DNA of 64,000 nucleotides. Origin: Branchiostoma floridae. Lineage: Eukaryota > Chordata > Leptocardii > Amphioxiformes > Branchiostomatidae. Shown here piece after piece: positions 43,239 to 55,648 of this stretch. The stretch spans positions 12,480,994 through 12,544,993 of the forward strand of contig NC_049994.1 in the NCBI RefSeq assembly GCF_000003815.2, read 5' to 3'. Both the position numbers and the translations under genes were made by a program. Under the pieces are notes generated by a model. That model saw only the letters and a list, made by a program, of their open reading frames with translations, was not told the DNA's origin and did not search any database. Position 1 is the stretch's first letter, and every line of letters begins with the position of its first letter.

Positions 43239-46200
43239 TCTCGCCTGGAGAAAGTCTCACTTGGTATATAAATCTGTGATAAGTCCATTGTAGACCTATA
43301 ATGTCACTGTGTCTAGTTTTATGACATCATCCGAGCTTAGTATTATTTCATGCCCTAATTTGCTATGTGCATTTTAAGTAGCTGATGTGTATAACGCGCA
43401 TACATTTGTACGTCTTTTAAACAATACTGTAGTGTTATGCAGAAAAACACCTACCCCGTACCGGTACTCTTTCTTAAAAAAGCATTGACAGAAAACAATG
43501 GTGCATTCAGCAAGAAATTACAATGTCTTCATACATTTTATGGTGCAAAGTTTAATGATTTGTTTTGTGGTTCTTGTGATTGAGTCTTTAAAGGTTTTTC
43601 CTCCGGTAGCAAAATGTTGGTTGATGCCACTTCTGTAGATGTCTTGTAGTTTGTTTATGTTTTTGTGTGCACCCTGACACGTACACCTTGCCAGGGGTCC
43701 TATTCATGCATTATTTACCAAGTGACGTCAACTTACCCCTGGGGCCCTTACCCCATATTAGATCTCCCAAAGTACATTGTATTGTGAAGCCAACCGCTCT
43801 GCTACGATTCCATACCCCAATCCTCAATACAAAAATCTTTCACTCGAGAAGGGAACCCAGAAAGGCATCTGAAAATCGATGCTTACATCCACAACTTGAG
43901 TGCTTGGGATGTGTTTATTTTTAGCCGCTGCTGGTATCCTAAGCTAACCAAATTTAAAGGGGGCAGAGTTGGGGCATACTATTTCTAACCGGAGATAGGG
44001 GTGACTTGGTTTGCCTTATTATGAAATTGCCCATGCAAACTGAGACTTTTTTTTAACAAGACTTTTTTGATCCATTGAATTTCAAACAGGAATCTGTCCG
44101 TATGTCAGCAGCTCTCAGTTTGCATACAGACAGCTTCTAAAGTAGGCCATATGTTTTCCCTTTGGGTCTGTAATGGTATCAAGCAGAGCAGTTGGCTGGC
44201 CTGTCAGATAACATAAGCTTGCGCCTGTTTGGCCTTATCGCTAATGGGTGATACCACTTCTTACAGTTATAAATGCCGTTTCTGGGTGATATGGACTGGA
44301 TCAATTGAACGCAGCGTTTCGTCAAATTTCTTCCAATATAGCAAGCTTTTTCTGTTTTTATAACTTTCACAGTTGAAGAGTTTTGTTCCCACGGCCATTG
44401 AAATGTGCAGTAAATGATGTTTTTGTAGCTGAGGCGGCAGTCCGTCCGGAGTTTAGTGACCTTTGTACAGTGATGGAGGTGCCTCCATTGTTCAAGGAGC
44501 CTGTTGACGTCCCCTTGTTTGGATGGGGAGGGGCTAAGGTGTTCAAGTTACAGAGTCTACAAGGGTGTTGTTGTGGCCGGACATGGAGGCACCTTCAACA
44601 TATTGATTGCTCACAAAGAAAATGCTCCCCTTCTCCCATCTTTTTGGGCGATGATTTTTTACTCAAACTCATGGAATTGATTGTAGTATGACTGTGAGGT
44701 GGATTTGACAGCAATTTTTGGCAGCTACACGAAACTACCCGCCGTGCTTAAGATTGTGGAGAGTTTGTATGTCGATATTGTCTGTTTTCTGTCCACGTTT
44801 CCTTGCTCTGTGGAGTCATCTCTACGTTCATCCATCCCACTGTACATGCTAAATGAACTTTGCCATCACATTTTCAAATGTCTGGAGGCTACTTGACTGC
44901 TTCAAAAAGCTTGTGTTGCTGCTACTGTCGTTTTAAAACCTTTGCGTGTAGCTTTCCCCCCATCACACACTTCATTTTCCAAGTGCAATTTCATCAGCCT
45001 CTATGTTGCTTGTGTCCACAGCCCATGACCTGTGTGCGACCTGTGACCCAGGGGTCACCTGGCCGGGCCAGAGAGGATCATGGGATGGCTCCCTGGTATC
45101 TCAGCCCCTGGCTGATCATGAGGTTGTCAAGGTAACAACACCGTTACCGTGGTTACAGGCAATTTTTGTAGAGCATGAGAACCTTTCTTTTCCATTTTTC
45201 CTCCCGACTGTACCGCACTAACATTGTACACTTTGATTCCAGATGTGAGCACTGCAATTCTGAGGTCTTCAACACGGCAGCCTCACTGTCAAATAGCTCT
45301 ATACATGTTCTAGGTGATGTATTTCCCCTGTAGAGATAGCGCGTGTGTATAGTCACAACATGTTCGGTAGGAATGTTAGATAGCTACTGAGGTATGGAAG
45401 GTCTGAAAGACTGCTTTTCCCGTTTTGACACACAGTGGACCAAAATTTTTTTAAATGAAATGTTTATTGCACAAAGATCAAGAAAGTTGACAACATTTTA
45501 TAGTTGTAAAGAGCCCTTCCAAGCCATTGTGGCTGTTATTAGAGTTATATATATTGCATGTTTCTATGACAAGAAGGGGTCAATATTTGAAGGAACGGTA
45601 GACAACATATTTTGTATAATAGAGCACACTTTTCTGACCAAAAAAGGGAGTTGTAGAATATCTTCTGAAAGAAGCTCTATTTTTGTATAAAAAGAAGCCC
45701 AGTAAAGACTGGGTGCCAAAAAAAACAAGAACGAGAAAGCTTGATCTACCTACGTCTGCAACCAAAGTGTTTGACGCATCTCAGAACAGCTATACCTTCC
45801 GCAAGTAATGGCCTCTTTTGTTAAGTCAACAACACATTCAACATCTTAGGGAAAACCAGCCAGAATCCATTGCATTTGTCAATGAAAGGAAACAACAAAC
45901 GTGTGAAACTGTTCGTCTCTTTTCAAAGCTGAAATCTTGTGCCAAACATTGAAAAAATTCAACTTCTTAACTAACTAGGCTACAGCTGTGCAATATACAG
46001 TGCCAAAATTGAGCAATTTGAATCAGAAACTGATTCAAAATGAAAATAAAATTGTCAACTCAAAGTAGTTTAAAACTGCAAATGTTGAAAGTAGAGTTTG
46101 TCAAAGTGGCATTTGAATTTGTTGGGTTTCTGACTGGTTCCCTCTAGAATATGACATTTTTTCAATAAATGAACTTCAATGCACTGAAGGAGTAACATAT

Positions 46201-46555
46201 AAAATGGGCATGGAGTACTGCTCTTTCATATGGACACAGCCAGCCAAACAGGATTTGAACAGGAATGATGATTGTTAATAAACTTTGCAGAATTAGGGAA
46301 CACCTGAAATGATGTGACTGTTGGAAAATGCAATGTTGATGAGAATGAACTTGAATGGAGAATGTTTTAACATGGAATTTGGCTTCAATTACATCTGTCT
46401 TCTGTGGTTTATTTTTGGGTAATTATATGTAGTCCTCATAGTACTACCAATCGAGTCCCTCTACAAGAGATCTAATATCTAAGGTAGATTCTAAATTCTG
46501 GTAAGCTTTGAATGTAAACTATTCTCAACTGAAGGTTGCCAATGAACACTCCTAG

Positions 46556-46618
46556 GCTGGCTACACTCCTTTGCCAGGTTTTGATACAGTCTTATGCTAT
46601 GTGGGATCTGCTTGGAGA
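46556..46618. mobile_element. Half copy of MITE family C
   Basis: GGCTGGCTACACTCCTTTGCC through GGGATCTGCTTGGAGA matches the right half of 19851-19979. Confidence 0.55.
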
Positions 46619-48422
46619 GTAAACTATAATGAGTCTTCATTTAGAAAATATCACAGCAACTTATCATGAGATGTTCTGTAGTGCAGCTGGTTCAGCAAGT
46701 GCAAAAATAGCAGTAAAACATGGCAGATCCGAAATGTCAGTCATCCAGTGGAAGTAAATGGGGAAGTCAGCTGTTTTAATGGCAGTTGCCAGACAAGATG
46801 ATAACCTGCTGATAAAGACAAAGTACTACTAGTATTCTTGAAGCCAACAAGATAGGCAGAACCTCCCCCATCGTGATTATTCAACACATGCCTTTACCAT
46901 CTGGTATGCCATGGGTCCGAAAGAGACATGGAATGAGAACAGACATCATCAACAAGAAAATATGTACCTGTATTGGATGCAGACTTCATGCATTCATAGT
47001 TGACATAACGCAAATACATGGTTTTTGGATCTTGAGTGCACTGTTAGAGTAGGGCTATTTTATTTAGTGCAAAATGGGCCACAGGTGTGGCTTGGAAGGT
47101 AGGGAGAGAATCCAGATGAACTAATGAGTGTAGACAGAAAGTGCCTGCCCTAGGGGCAAAATCTTTCACTACCAGGTCAAGTCATGCATGGGAGCCAGGA
47201 GGTAAACAAAGATGATGTAGGCAAGTAAAAAAAGAAGGCAGAAACTTGTCACTGCCATATGTCCACTGATCTGAGTGAATTGTTGGTTAATTAGATGTCA
47301 TAGATACAATTTTGTGTTTGAATCTGACAGGGACAACTAACTGAATGCATGTCTGGTATTGCTTTTAATATGACAGTCTGTTTCTGTTGAACAATACAAA
47401 AAGGGTCTGAACATTAGATTTTAGGCATCACAACTGATCCTATGGCTAATCTATCATGAACGTTCCCATTGTTGTAATCTGCAACCCTTCAAAGGCCCCT
47501 ATTGTAGGGTTTTGCTGCCAGGACCTGGCACATTCTCAAGACCAAAATTTCCAACTGTTTCCAATCATGATAATCAATTAAACATTTTGTCATTTGATTA
47601 GTCCAGACGAAAACAAATACATGTACTTGCAACCAAAATTCCAGGTATTCAACATGTTTGTATGGTATGACAACATCAGATTTGATCAGGCAGATTCAAA
47701 TTGTTAATAGAAAATCTATATGAGAGGGATGGAAACAAATTCAAAGCTGGGGAGAGCCCTGACAAGTCCTTAACATTAACCATGCTGCTACTGGGGTACT
47801 ACAACAAAAATGAATACAGTTTACCTACCTGTTAGGAAATACTTAGCATTTGGTACTGTAAATCTTAAAACTTTCATGGTGGTTTTGTTTTCACGATAAC
47901 CTTACGAAATCATGGCACCACAAAGATCTACAGAATTATTCTATTCATGAATTTAAAAAACTGCAAAAGTAAATGAATGTACAGTATTTATAGAGTGAAT
48001 CACCTCCAGCGACATACCATGCGTCAATGGATTATGGAGACCTGCCCACCCTGGAATGTAGGCCATGCAGACTATGTTTAATTCATGGTTCCATCCTAGA
48101 TTATGGGGCTTATTCAAACAAGGCGATTTGTGGAATGGCGAAATTTCATAGATGGCCTTGCACTGTTGTTCATGATTTACTAGGCCTAACGTCACCTTGT
48201 AATATTTAATCATGAACAGAAATTGCTTTATGGTTAAGCATGTCTTGTAATTGATGACCAAACTCTGAGTGGACTTGTAGAATGGTCACCGTAGACACCT
48301 GGCTCATGACTGCCAGTTTCCTTTAAAATAGTATAGCAGTTCATGTGATTCAAATTAACCCATGCTAGAATATGAGATATCCCTCTCCTGTACCAGATAT
48401 TGGTAAGGCATGAGCACCCTCC

Positions 48423-48475
48423 CACTCAGGGTTGACAAGATCGTTAGGCTTTGCCGCGATTGTCAACCCTGAGTG
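48423..48475. repeat. Short perfect hairpin
   Basis: CACTCAGGGTTGACAA (48423-48438) and TTGTCAACCCTGAGTG (48460-48475) are exact reverse complements with a 21-base loop. Nearly complementary bases continue outward. Confidence 0.85.
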
Positions 48476-48646
48476 TGAGGGTGGACCTTCTTAAGCTAAA
48501 TCGTGTGTTGCAATCGTAAGTCACAGTATATTTCTGAAAAAATTGACAGGCAGAACAATTTTCATCCCAACATATGCTTGGTGATTTACCCCTAGCAAAA
48601 CAACATGTTTATGATTATGTACCGTATCCAAATCATGTCCAGAAAC

Positions 48647-48840
48647 TACTGTAAATGCAGAAACTTTCGCGGTGGTTTAATGTTCGCGGTTTTTGCGGTG
48701 GCCCCTTCACCATGAATTTAAAACCACTGCTAACATTTTTCCACGGCAGTAAGAGGCTACAGTGCATGTTACTACCGCGAAAAGTCCTTTTCCCGCTACC
48801 ACGAAATTAAATCCCCGCACACTTAAATGCATTTACAGTA
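48647..48840. mobile_element. MITE, family A (opposite orientation)
   Basis: TACTGTAAATGCAG at the left and TAAATGCATTTACAGTA at the right, with GTTCGCGG and TACCGCGAAAAGTCC inner words. Confidence 0.85.
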
Positions 48841-48907
48841 AATTTACAACATACAATGGAGAACCCCTAAAATGTCAGGGGCACCATGGTCTAGCTTTAT
48901 CCAAAAT

Positions 48908-49016
48908 ACAATCTCCAAGCAGATGTTTGGATGGAAAGTAGTTGTGAAGCTCTCTGATCAACTGGCATTTTCAGGTAAGGTCAGGAAAGCCAACATCTGC
49001 TTGGACTTGGAGATTA
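48908..49016. mobile_element. MITE, family C
   Basis: ACAATCTCCAAGCAGATG at the left and CATCTGCTTGGACTTGGAGATTA at the right. Confidence 0.75.
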
Positions 49017-49783
49017 TCCAAAATGGCTCATAGCCCCCAATATGTGTACTCAATCAATATCGATATCAAACGGGAAATTACAGAGAACAAATTCATCATT
49101 TCATTCAAACCAAGGAGATTCATAACCTCCTTAATCAAACCAATGTTTTTGAACTTTTTCCATTGAAAAATAAGTTTGGCATACCATTCACAACACTAAA
49201 TGGACAATCCCTAAAGAATCTGAGGACCAAGGGTCTTCTGGCATGGATCCAAAATGGGCCACCCCTAGTGACCTTTGACCTAAGGTGGTTCCCTTGAGTA
49301 AAATGTAAACATGAGGGAAGAAATACTATCCCTGATTATTCTGTCCCTGCATCCCATTTCTAGCCTCATACATTTCAGCTATTTTGCCAAAGGGCTTGTA
49401 GTGTACCATATGTGTAAAACTACATAAATTTAGTGGCTTGAGAAAGGCATGGGTCTTCTATCTGGGTCATTGAGTGATTGACACAGTTTCTGTACAAAAC
49501 ACACCTACACATGATGATCACTGGCTTGATTGATTGGTACAATACTGTCTGTATGAATAATTTAAAACGTAAACACTGACCTACATGTATGCAAGTGAAA
49601 TTAGAAAAGTTGTAGACATAGAATTTTGTTTGTTTCAAACACAGATGAGGTCCGAATGGGAACAGTGGACCCATATTTACATAGGGTGAACCATTAATTC
49701 TCCAGGAAGGGGAAGGAGATTTGGTCAGATGGGATAATGAGCGTGTCTACATGTAATGGGACAAACTAGGCATTATTTCCTAC

Positions 49784-49973
49784 TACTGTAAATGCGTTTA
49801 AGGCCGCGGGAAAAATGACTTTTCGCGATGGTTTTAAGTTCGCGGTAGCAATATGCACTGCAGTCTCTTAATGCCATGGAAAAATGTTCGCAGTGGATTT
49901 AAATTCGCGGTGAAGTGGCCACTGCAAAAACCGTGAACATAAAACCACAGCGAACATTTCTGCATTTACAGTA
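49784..49973. mobile_element. MITE, family A
   Basis: TACTGTAAATGCGTTTAAG at the left and CATTTCTGCATTTACAGTA at the right, 190 bp. Confidence 0.88.
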
Positions 49974-51378
49974 TACCAATTGGTCTGTACCTTAAGCTAT
50001 AACTTAGTATAAGCACTTTCTTCTGAGAACATTCTTCCCTACAAATACATGTACAATTATCTAAAGTAGTTAGGGTGCTGTCTTTGGTAGTAGTCGCTGG
50101 CTCAGTAGTTAGTCACAGGCTCATTATCTTCTTACAATCAAGTGGAAAGATTAAACCAGTGTTAACCTCCTTGGTGTTACATGTTACGTAACTCAGTAAG
50201 TAACTTTAAGTTAGTAACTGAAGATTACACCTGGGTACTCTTCTATTTGTTGACTCTACATGTTTATCTAAACAGATAAATTGTGTTTGATGGATATTTG
50301 ATGAGCCCCCTTATGAAGATTTATCCAATTAATCTTATATTAGAGTGGACAAAGGGAACACAGAATGGATGTGTGGGTGGCAATATTTTAACAGCATAAG
50401 TTGTGCATGATAGAAAAAAAACAGCAATGATGTTGGAAACAAAATACTAGTATCTCAAATTCTTGTTTAATTTCTAGTCAACATTGTTTCCAGGTGGAAT
50501 TTGATTTGATTTTTGACACAAGTCATTACAATCCAGGCCTTCAATGTTGTGCCCAGTTTTGGGTAAAGACAGTACAGCCAGATGTTCTCATCATGTTATC
50601 AAGTTTGACATTTGTGACTACATGCCTAGAGACTGGTATTCTTGGCAATAAATTACTAGGGCAGACCACAGGCACAGCATCTTCAATGCAATCTATAATA
50701 GAATTTAAATGTTAAATACAAAAGAACCTTAAAATCATGTTTCTAGGGATTTTCTCAGGGGATTTGCCCATATCATATGTTAAAGAAATTTGACAGAACA
50801 TAACAGTGAAGGCAGAGTGAAATATATTCTTGGATCTCATCATTTGAATTCTTTACATGAATGCAGTCAATAGCATTATTAGTTAAGTTTAATATAGATC
50901 AAAGAATGAACTTAACGTTTCTCCTTTGCGTATTCGCTATGTTAATTTCATTCTATTGCATAGGAAATAACTTGAGTATTGACAGGCCTTTTTAAATGCA
51001 CTGGCACAACTTTGTTGTTATTGACTACTTCATGAATGCAAGAACGGAAAGACATATGTTTACTTCCTATGGACACTACAGCACTTGGCATGAACCATAT
51101 GAAAACATATGGTACCCACTAAAGAACTTACAGACTACTACTAGTATATATGACGATCCATTTGGTCAGGGTTAAAGCCCCCTGCTGTGCTTTTGGCAAT
51201 GTGACCAGCCAAAAGTATGGCAAGGATCCTCTAAACGAAAGAGCAATATTTATCATGCAGCTAAATGCCATAACAGTTGCAAACTGTGCTCTGTACTGTG
51301 AATTCACTAAAGATTGCAGCAGCTATATCTTCCAACAAAAACAAATAGCTTGTGATGTCTTTGAGTTTGCAGTTGATA

Positions 51379-51935
51379 CATGCCCGTAGCCAGGGGGGGT
51401 TCGGGGGGTTCTGAAGAACCCCCCCCACACGATCGAAGGTCCGCTTTTTCACGCTCGAAGGTCCACTTTTTCATGTCAAGATTTTTTTCCAAAGGCATGA
51501 CTGATCTGCATTTTTCACTGATAGACATTTCATTCAATCTTAGTGAGTCTATTAGCAAAATTTGCCTCGGAAAGTGCAGGAAATGGCTTTTCAGAGGGTC
51601 CAGATTTCAAAATTCCCCCGGACCTCCATTGTAAAGCCTCGCGGCTTTGGTATCAGACATGATGAAAATATGTCAGGTCGGCCTCAATGACTTATGCCAA
51701 AGTCTTGTGTATTTCAATAGAAATTCCATTAAACTTAGCCAGCGAATTTTGCCCGTCAAAATGCAGGAAATGGCGTTTCAGAAGGTCAATATTTAAATTT
51801 TTTTCCGGAGGAGCATGCCCCCGGACCCCCCTAGGCAGCTCACGCCTTTGCCGTGAGTCTCGCGCCTGCGGCGCTCGATGGTCCCACCAGCACTAAAAAG
51901 AACCCCCCCAACCAAAATCCTGGCTACGGGCATGT
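51379..51935. mobile_element. DNA element with CATGCCCGTAGCCAGG ends
   Basis: CATGCCCGTAGCCAGG at the left and CCTGGCTACGGGCATG at the right form a 16-bp terminal inverted repeat; TGATA occurs on both sides outside. Runs of G and of C lie just inside the ends. The interior has two related segments with AGGAAATGGC(T/G)TTTCAGA and, near 51805-51830, a GGAGCATGCCCCCGGACCCCCCTAG block shared with the hAT element at 10287. No ORF of note. Confidence 0.8.
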
Positions 51936-52189
51936 GATAGAACACAATAAATACATGGCACAATGAGCAAACTTAAAAACAAAACTTTTAAACTTTACAA
52001 AACTCTCTTGAGTAATCAAAAAAAGCTATGCAGACTGCTTGAAAGAATGTATAAACAACAAAAACATTTTTACGTATCTAATTTCCTAAATCAAAGATTC
52101 TATCTTCTTCCTGCAAATAAAATCCCCCTTTTCACTGCCATTAAATCCAAAATACATCTCAAAGGGTTGCAAATAGCCAGGTATGCCCT

Positions 52190-52195
52190 TTTATT
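52190..52195 (-). terminator. Candidate polyadenylation signal of ARH3
   Basis: TTTATT on the plus strand (AATAAA on the minus strand), about 350 bases past the ARH3 stop codon. Confidence 0.45.
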
Positions 52196-52546
52196 GTAAC
52201 ATTACATCTGTACATGTAGTACCTAGTTAGACTTTAATGATGTCTATATAATGTTCTTGGTTAAACATAATATTGGAGACACAATAATCTCATTACATTC
52301 ACAGAATGAACATACATTGTACCCGGTACATTAATAACATTAAGCAATTTTCAAAAGAGAACTAAATTTTTCCAAAAAAGTTGTGGCACAATTTTCATCC
52401 CAACTCTTGCCACTGTCCATTGTATAGGTAGTTTCTACCTTGATCACACTTTTGGGGGCAGTAAATTTATCTAGAATGAAACTACAGAATAGAAATAACA
52501 TGTTCCAAAGCCTTAATCCTGTAGTCTTTGTAACAAGTTTGCAGTG

Positions 52547-54318
52547 CTACTCAGTTGTACTGGGTTTTGCCCCATCCCCCTTATTCTGGGCATCTTCACT
52601 GTCCTCGTCCCCATTGTCTTTTTCTATTGTTTCTCCTGTTGCTAGGCAATATAACTGGTCAGCAAACCTGACAGCATCATTGGCTCCCTCACATGCCTTC
52701 ATCCAAGGGGGTGGTACGTACTCAATCCCATAATACGCACCAGCTATGGCCCCTGCCATAGTGGCTATGGTGTCTGTGTCCCCGCCTAAGGAGATGGCGT
52801 AGATGATGGTACGTTCCAGAGCGTTGTCTGTGGGGATGTCGTCGACAGAGCGTGTACAGTGGAGGAAGGAGAAAATGGCTGCCGGAACAGAGTTCAGCGC
52901 TTTGATGTCATTTCCAAGTTGGTCTTGAACTTCCTGCCTTGAGACCTTTTCCCTTTGTAGAAACTCCTTCATGATTTCTAGTTTTGCACAGTAGGGCTGG
53001 TCTGGCAAGGATGCCTCTTTAGATGAAGCTGCCTCTTTGCTCCCTTTCTCTTCTTCTGATTGGTCACCTTCAGTGCCTTCTGATTGGCCAGTTTTGTTGT
53101 CCTCTGATTGGCCAACTGCCTGTCCTTCTGATTGGCTGCTGCCTGCATCATTTACCTCAACTATCCTCATCTTCTCAAGCAAGTTGTCTACAAACTTAAC
53201 CACATTTAAGTTCTCATCTTTACTCTGCTGCAAAGCAAGATGAACAGCTAATGCTTCCAGAATAGCCCCATTATACCCTTCCCTATTGAAATGCGTAATC
53301 ATAGCAGTCTGCTTAGCTACGTCCTGAACTTTCTCCACATTACCATAGGCGTACAGTGCCACCGGTGCAACCCTCATAGCCCCACCATTGCCGTACGACC
53401 CTCTCCCGTCGAACTGCTCTCGTGCCGGCTCAAAGACATCTTGAAGGCCTTCATCAAGGAGCCTGTAGAAGACGGTGATGACGTTCCCTCCGTAGCCACG
53501 GCCAGACTCCCTCTTGTACTCCTTAGCAAACCTGGTGGCCATGTCACGGGCGTCAAAGCCCTTGCACTCAATGAGGGAGCTCGCTACCGACCTGGAAGTA
53601 TAGAGAAGAGTCAGATTTGAGTAAAGCTTTACTTATGTTCTGAACCTGGTTGGTCAAGTACCGTCAATTGTAATCTCCAAGCAGATGTTGAGGGGGACAT
53701 AAATTGTCATGTTTATTGTAAAGCAGATGCCATGGTCTCTTGCATAATTAATTTGATTTGGACTCACTTCTCGGAGCAATCTTTTTAGCACTCTTTCAAT
53801 ATACGATATTATCCCGAGTCTTCAACTTATGAGGTTATGCTGAACCCTCAACTTATAAGTCTTATGAGTTTGGCACACACATGAAGAAGAAGAAGGGGGC
53901 AGAAACGTCCACCCATCATGTCCTGGGCTACTTAAAGTCTGCGGTTTTGTGTGAAACAAACCTTGCCATGGCTGTGTCATCCGTAAATTCCACCTCCCTT
54001 CCTCTTTGCTTGTTGACATGCTCCACATATCCCAGAATCTGTGTAAGCAAAACAACAACCAAACCATTTAAAAGACGTATACTATCTCAGTATCTGAACT
54101 TGACATCAACACCTACACATACGCACTGAACTATCGTCAGTTCCACGAGAAGTATTTTCATTAACTGTGTAAGACTGTAACATAGTTTTAGCCACCTTAT
54201 CAACTGGCCGACAGCGACCCTCAAACTCGGCACCGATGCAGTCCCCGGCTACGGCGGCCGCAAGACAACCACGAAACCGCGAGCGTAGAATCTGAGCTAC
54301 CGACGCCATTTCAGTCAT
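52547..54318 (-). CDS. ADPRS: ARH3 / ADPRS, ADP-ribosyl-serine hydrolase (3 exons)
   Basis: Removes ADP-ribose from serine after DNA damage and degrades poly(ADP-ribose) and O-acetyl-ADP-ribose. Exons 54196-54318, 53962-54038 and 52547-53591; phases fit; 414 aa against 363 in human. Exon 1 has RFRGCLAAAVAGDCIG with the catalytic-loop Glu in GAEFEG. Exon 2 has FTDDTAMA (metal ligands T60, D61, D62). Exon 3 has SGRGYGGNVITVF, GRGSYGNGGAMRV, YNGAILEALAVHLAL and SLGGDTDTIATMAGAIAGAYYG (ligands D338, D340, T341). Metal ligands of the family therefore all appear present. The extra length is mainly a hydrophilic insert at about 215-255 with four octapeptide repeats, and an acidic C-terminal tail. 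Two possible starts, 54318 and 54309. Divergent from CNTRL. Confidence 0.95.
53055..53150 (-). repeat. 24-bp coding repeat in ARH3 (four octapeptides)
   Basis: TCTGATTGG recurs at 53055, 53079, 53103 and 53127, a strict 24-bp step. Translated on the minus strand it gives four x-Q-S-E-x-x-x-x octapeptides (residues about 219-250). Confidence 0.92.
53671..53690. mobile_element. Single end of MITE family C in ARH3 intron 2
   Basis: TAATCTCCAAGCAGATGTTG; no matching opposite end seen. Confidence 0.5.
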
Positions 54319-54600
54319 CTTGGAAACTTCCTTGTTGGCTGTCTCTAGTTACTGTTCTAGTGCCTTATTGGTACAGCCCTTAGATCAAAACATTTCTTCA
54401 TTTTGTACCTTTATACAATTGTTTAGAGACATATTGAAAATGAAACATCCCGAAATTTGGTACTTCATTCTATGTGAAGGACTAATTACGTAAAATAATG
54501 ATTTTATGTGTCATGTTTTGATTAGGCAACTATATTTTATGCACAAAACAGCTAAAATGTCAAAGGTGAATCATTTGTAAGGAACAAGATGGCGGCGATG
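54319..54600. promoter_or_regulatory. Putative bidirectional promoter of ARH3 and CNTRL
   Basis: Divergent genes. A perfect YY1 consensus AAGATGGCGGC lies at 54586-54596 on the plus strand, and the ARH3 start codon itself sits in CCAAGATGAC on the minus strand. No TATA box seen. The CNTRL transcription start is inferred to be near 54590; the first coding exon begins at 55649, so a long 5' UTR or a separate non-coding exon is implied. Confidence 0.5.
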
Positions 54601-55648
54601 GACGGTTGAAGAATGTAGTATCGGGTTTTGGCGGTACTTTTAACTGTAAGAGGGTCTCGGGTTTCCCTTCATTCGAAGGTAAGGACATCTTAGATGCTCA
54701 AGCGCTGGTTACAAACAAGTTGTGTAAGTATAAACAGTCAGAACAAGGCTTGGGGAAGCCTGGCGTTTTTGTGTGTAGAGTCGAGTTGCGGGGAGGGGGG
54801 CTTTTGTTGACACACTGACGGAGCAACATTGGGGAGAAGACAACGCTGTGAGGCATGACGAAGTTGGGAATTGAGTTATTTCTGTCTGGGGTCTGGTAGA
54901 ACAGAAAATTGAAGGACGTGGAGTTGAATACCAGCTGGTAAGAGGTTGTAAGGGTGGTTGGAAGAAAGGCAGTTTTGTGGTTCAGAAACACGACTAGGAA
55001 CCTTATGTTTAGTGTGTCTATCTTATGTGGAAGACTGCGAGAATTATTTTTCTTATTTGACACGGAGATTTGAAGTACGTTTCACTGGTATCTGGCTTGT
55101 CCATAGTCATCGCCATTGTAAGAATATACTAGTAACTGTAACGTAACACTTCACCATAATGTTGACTCTGGAAGTTGAACATACAACAGGTGGCCCTGAT
55201 TCAACTAGGTTAAACTTAAGCAATCTTAGTATCTGTCACCAAATGACTTGTCCAATTTTAGATACTGGTGCCGCGACATTCATAATTTCATGTGACTCTG
55301 TACAAAGCATCAAATTACTAGTATTTGGTACATTGATTCAGTAAAACAAGATTGCAGCCAACACTACAGTAGAGGCTTTTCATTGGTGCCACAGTAATTA
55401 TAACTTGAATTCCCAGCGACCATGTTAGCATGTACACGTATGTAATTGAGTTTCAGCATGAGACATAGCACTGTAATTCAACGTGGCACAAATGACATTA
55501 AATCAATGGCCTGCATACAGTTGTAAGACTGGCTGATTACTGGCATATTGAAGTAATGTAGCCCCTTTGAATTGATACTTTTTCAGGTGACTTGAAGCCA
55601 CAGTGCCATATCACCTGATGTGTGTAGTTGTGCCAAACTTGGACAACA

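Larger units (their letters stand above)
43239..52546. other. Intergenic region between HEXIM and ARH3, repeat-bearing
   Basis: About 9.3 kb. The first part probably holds the HEXIM 3' UTR (an AATAAA is near 46047). No coding sequence recognised. MITEs and a larger inverted-repeat element are listed separately. 43500-46500 and 47000-47850 hold nothing I can identify. Confidence 0.5.

Noticed and set aside
51150-51389. Plus-strand ORF with several cysteines (NCALYCEFTKDCSSYIF), PAN-domain-like in flavour
   Set aside because: Short, with no visible partner exons or upstream start context; could be a decayed exon but unsupported.
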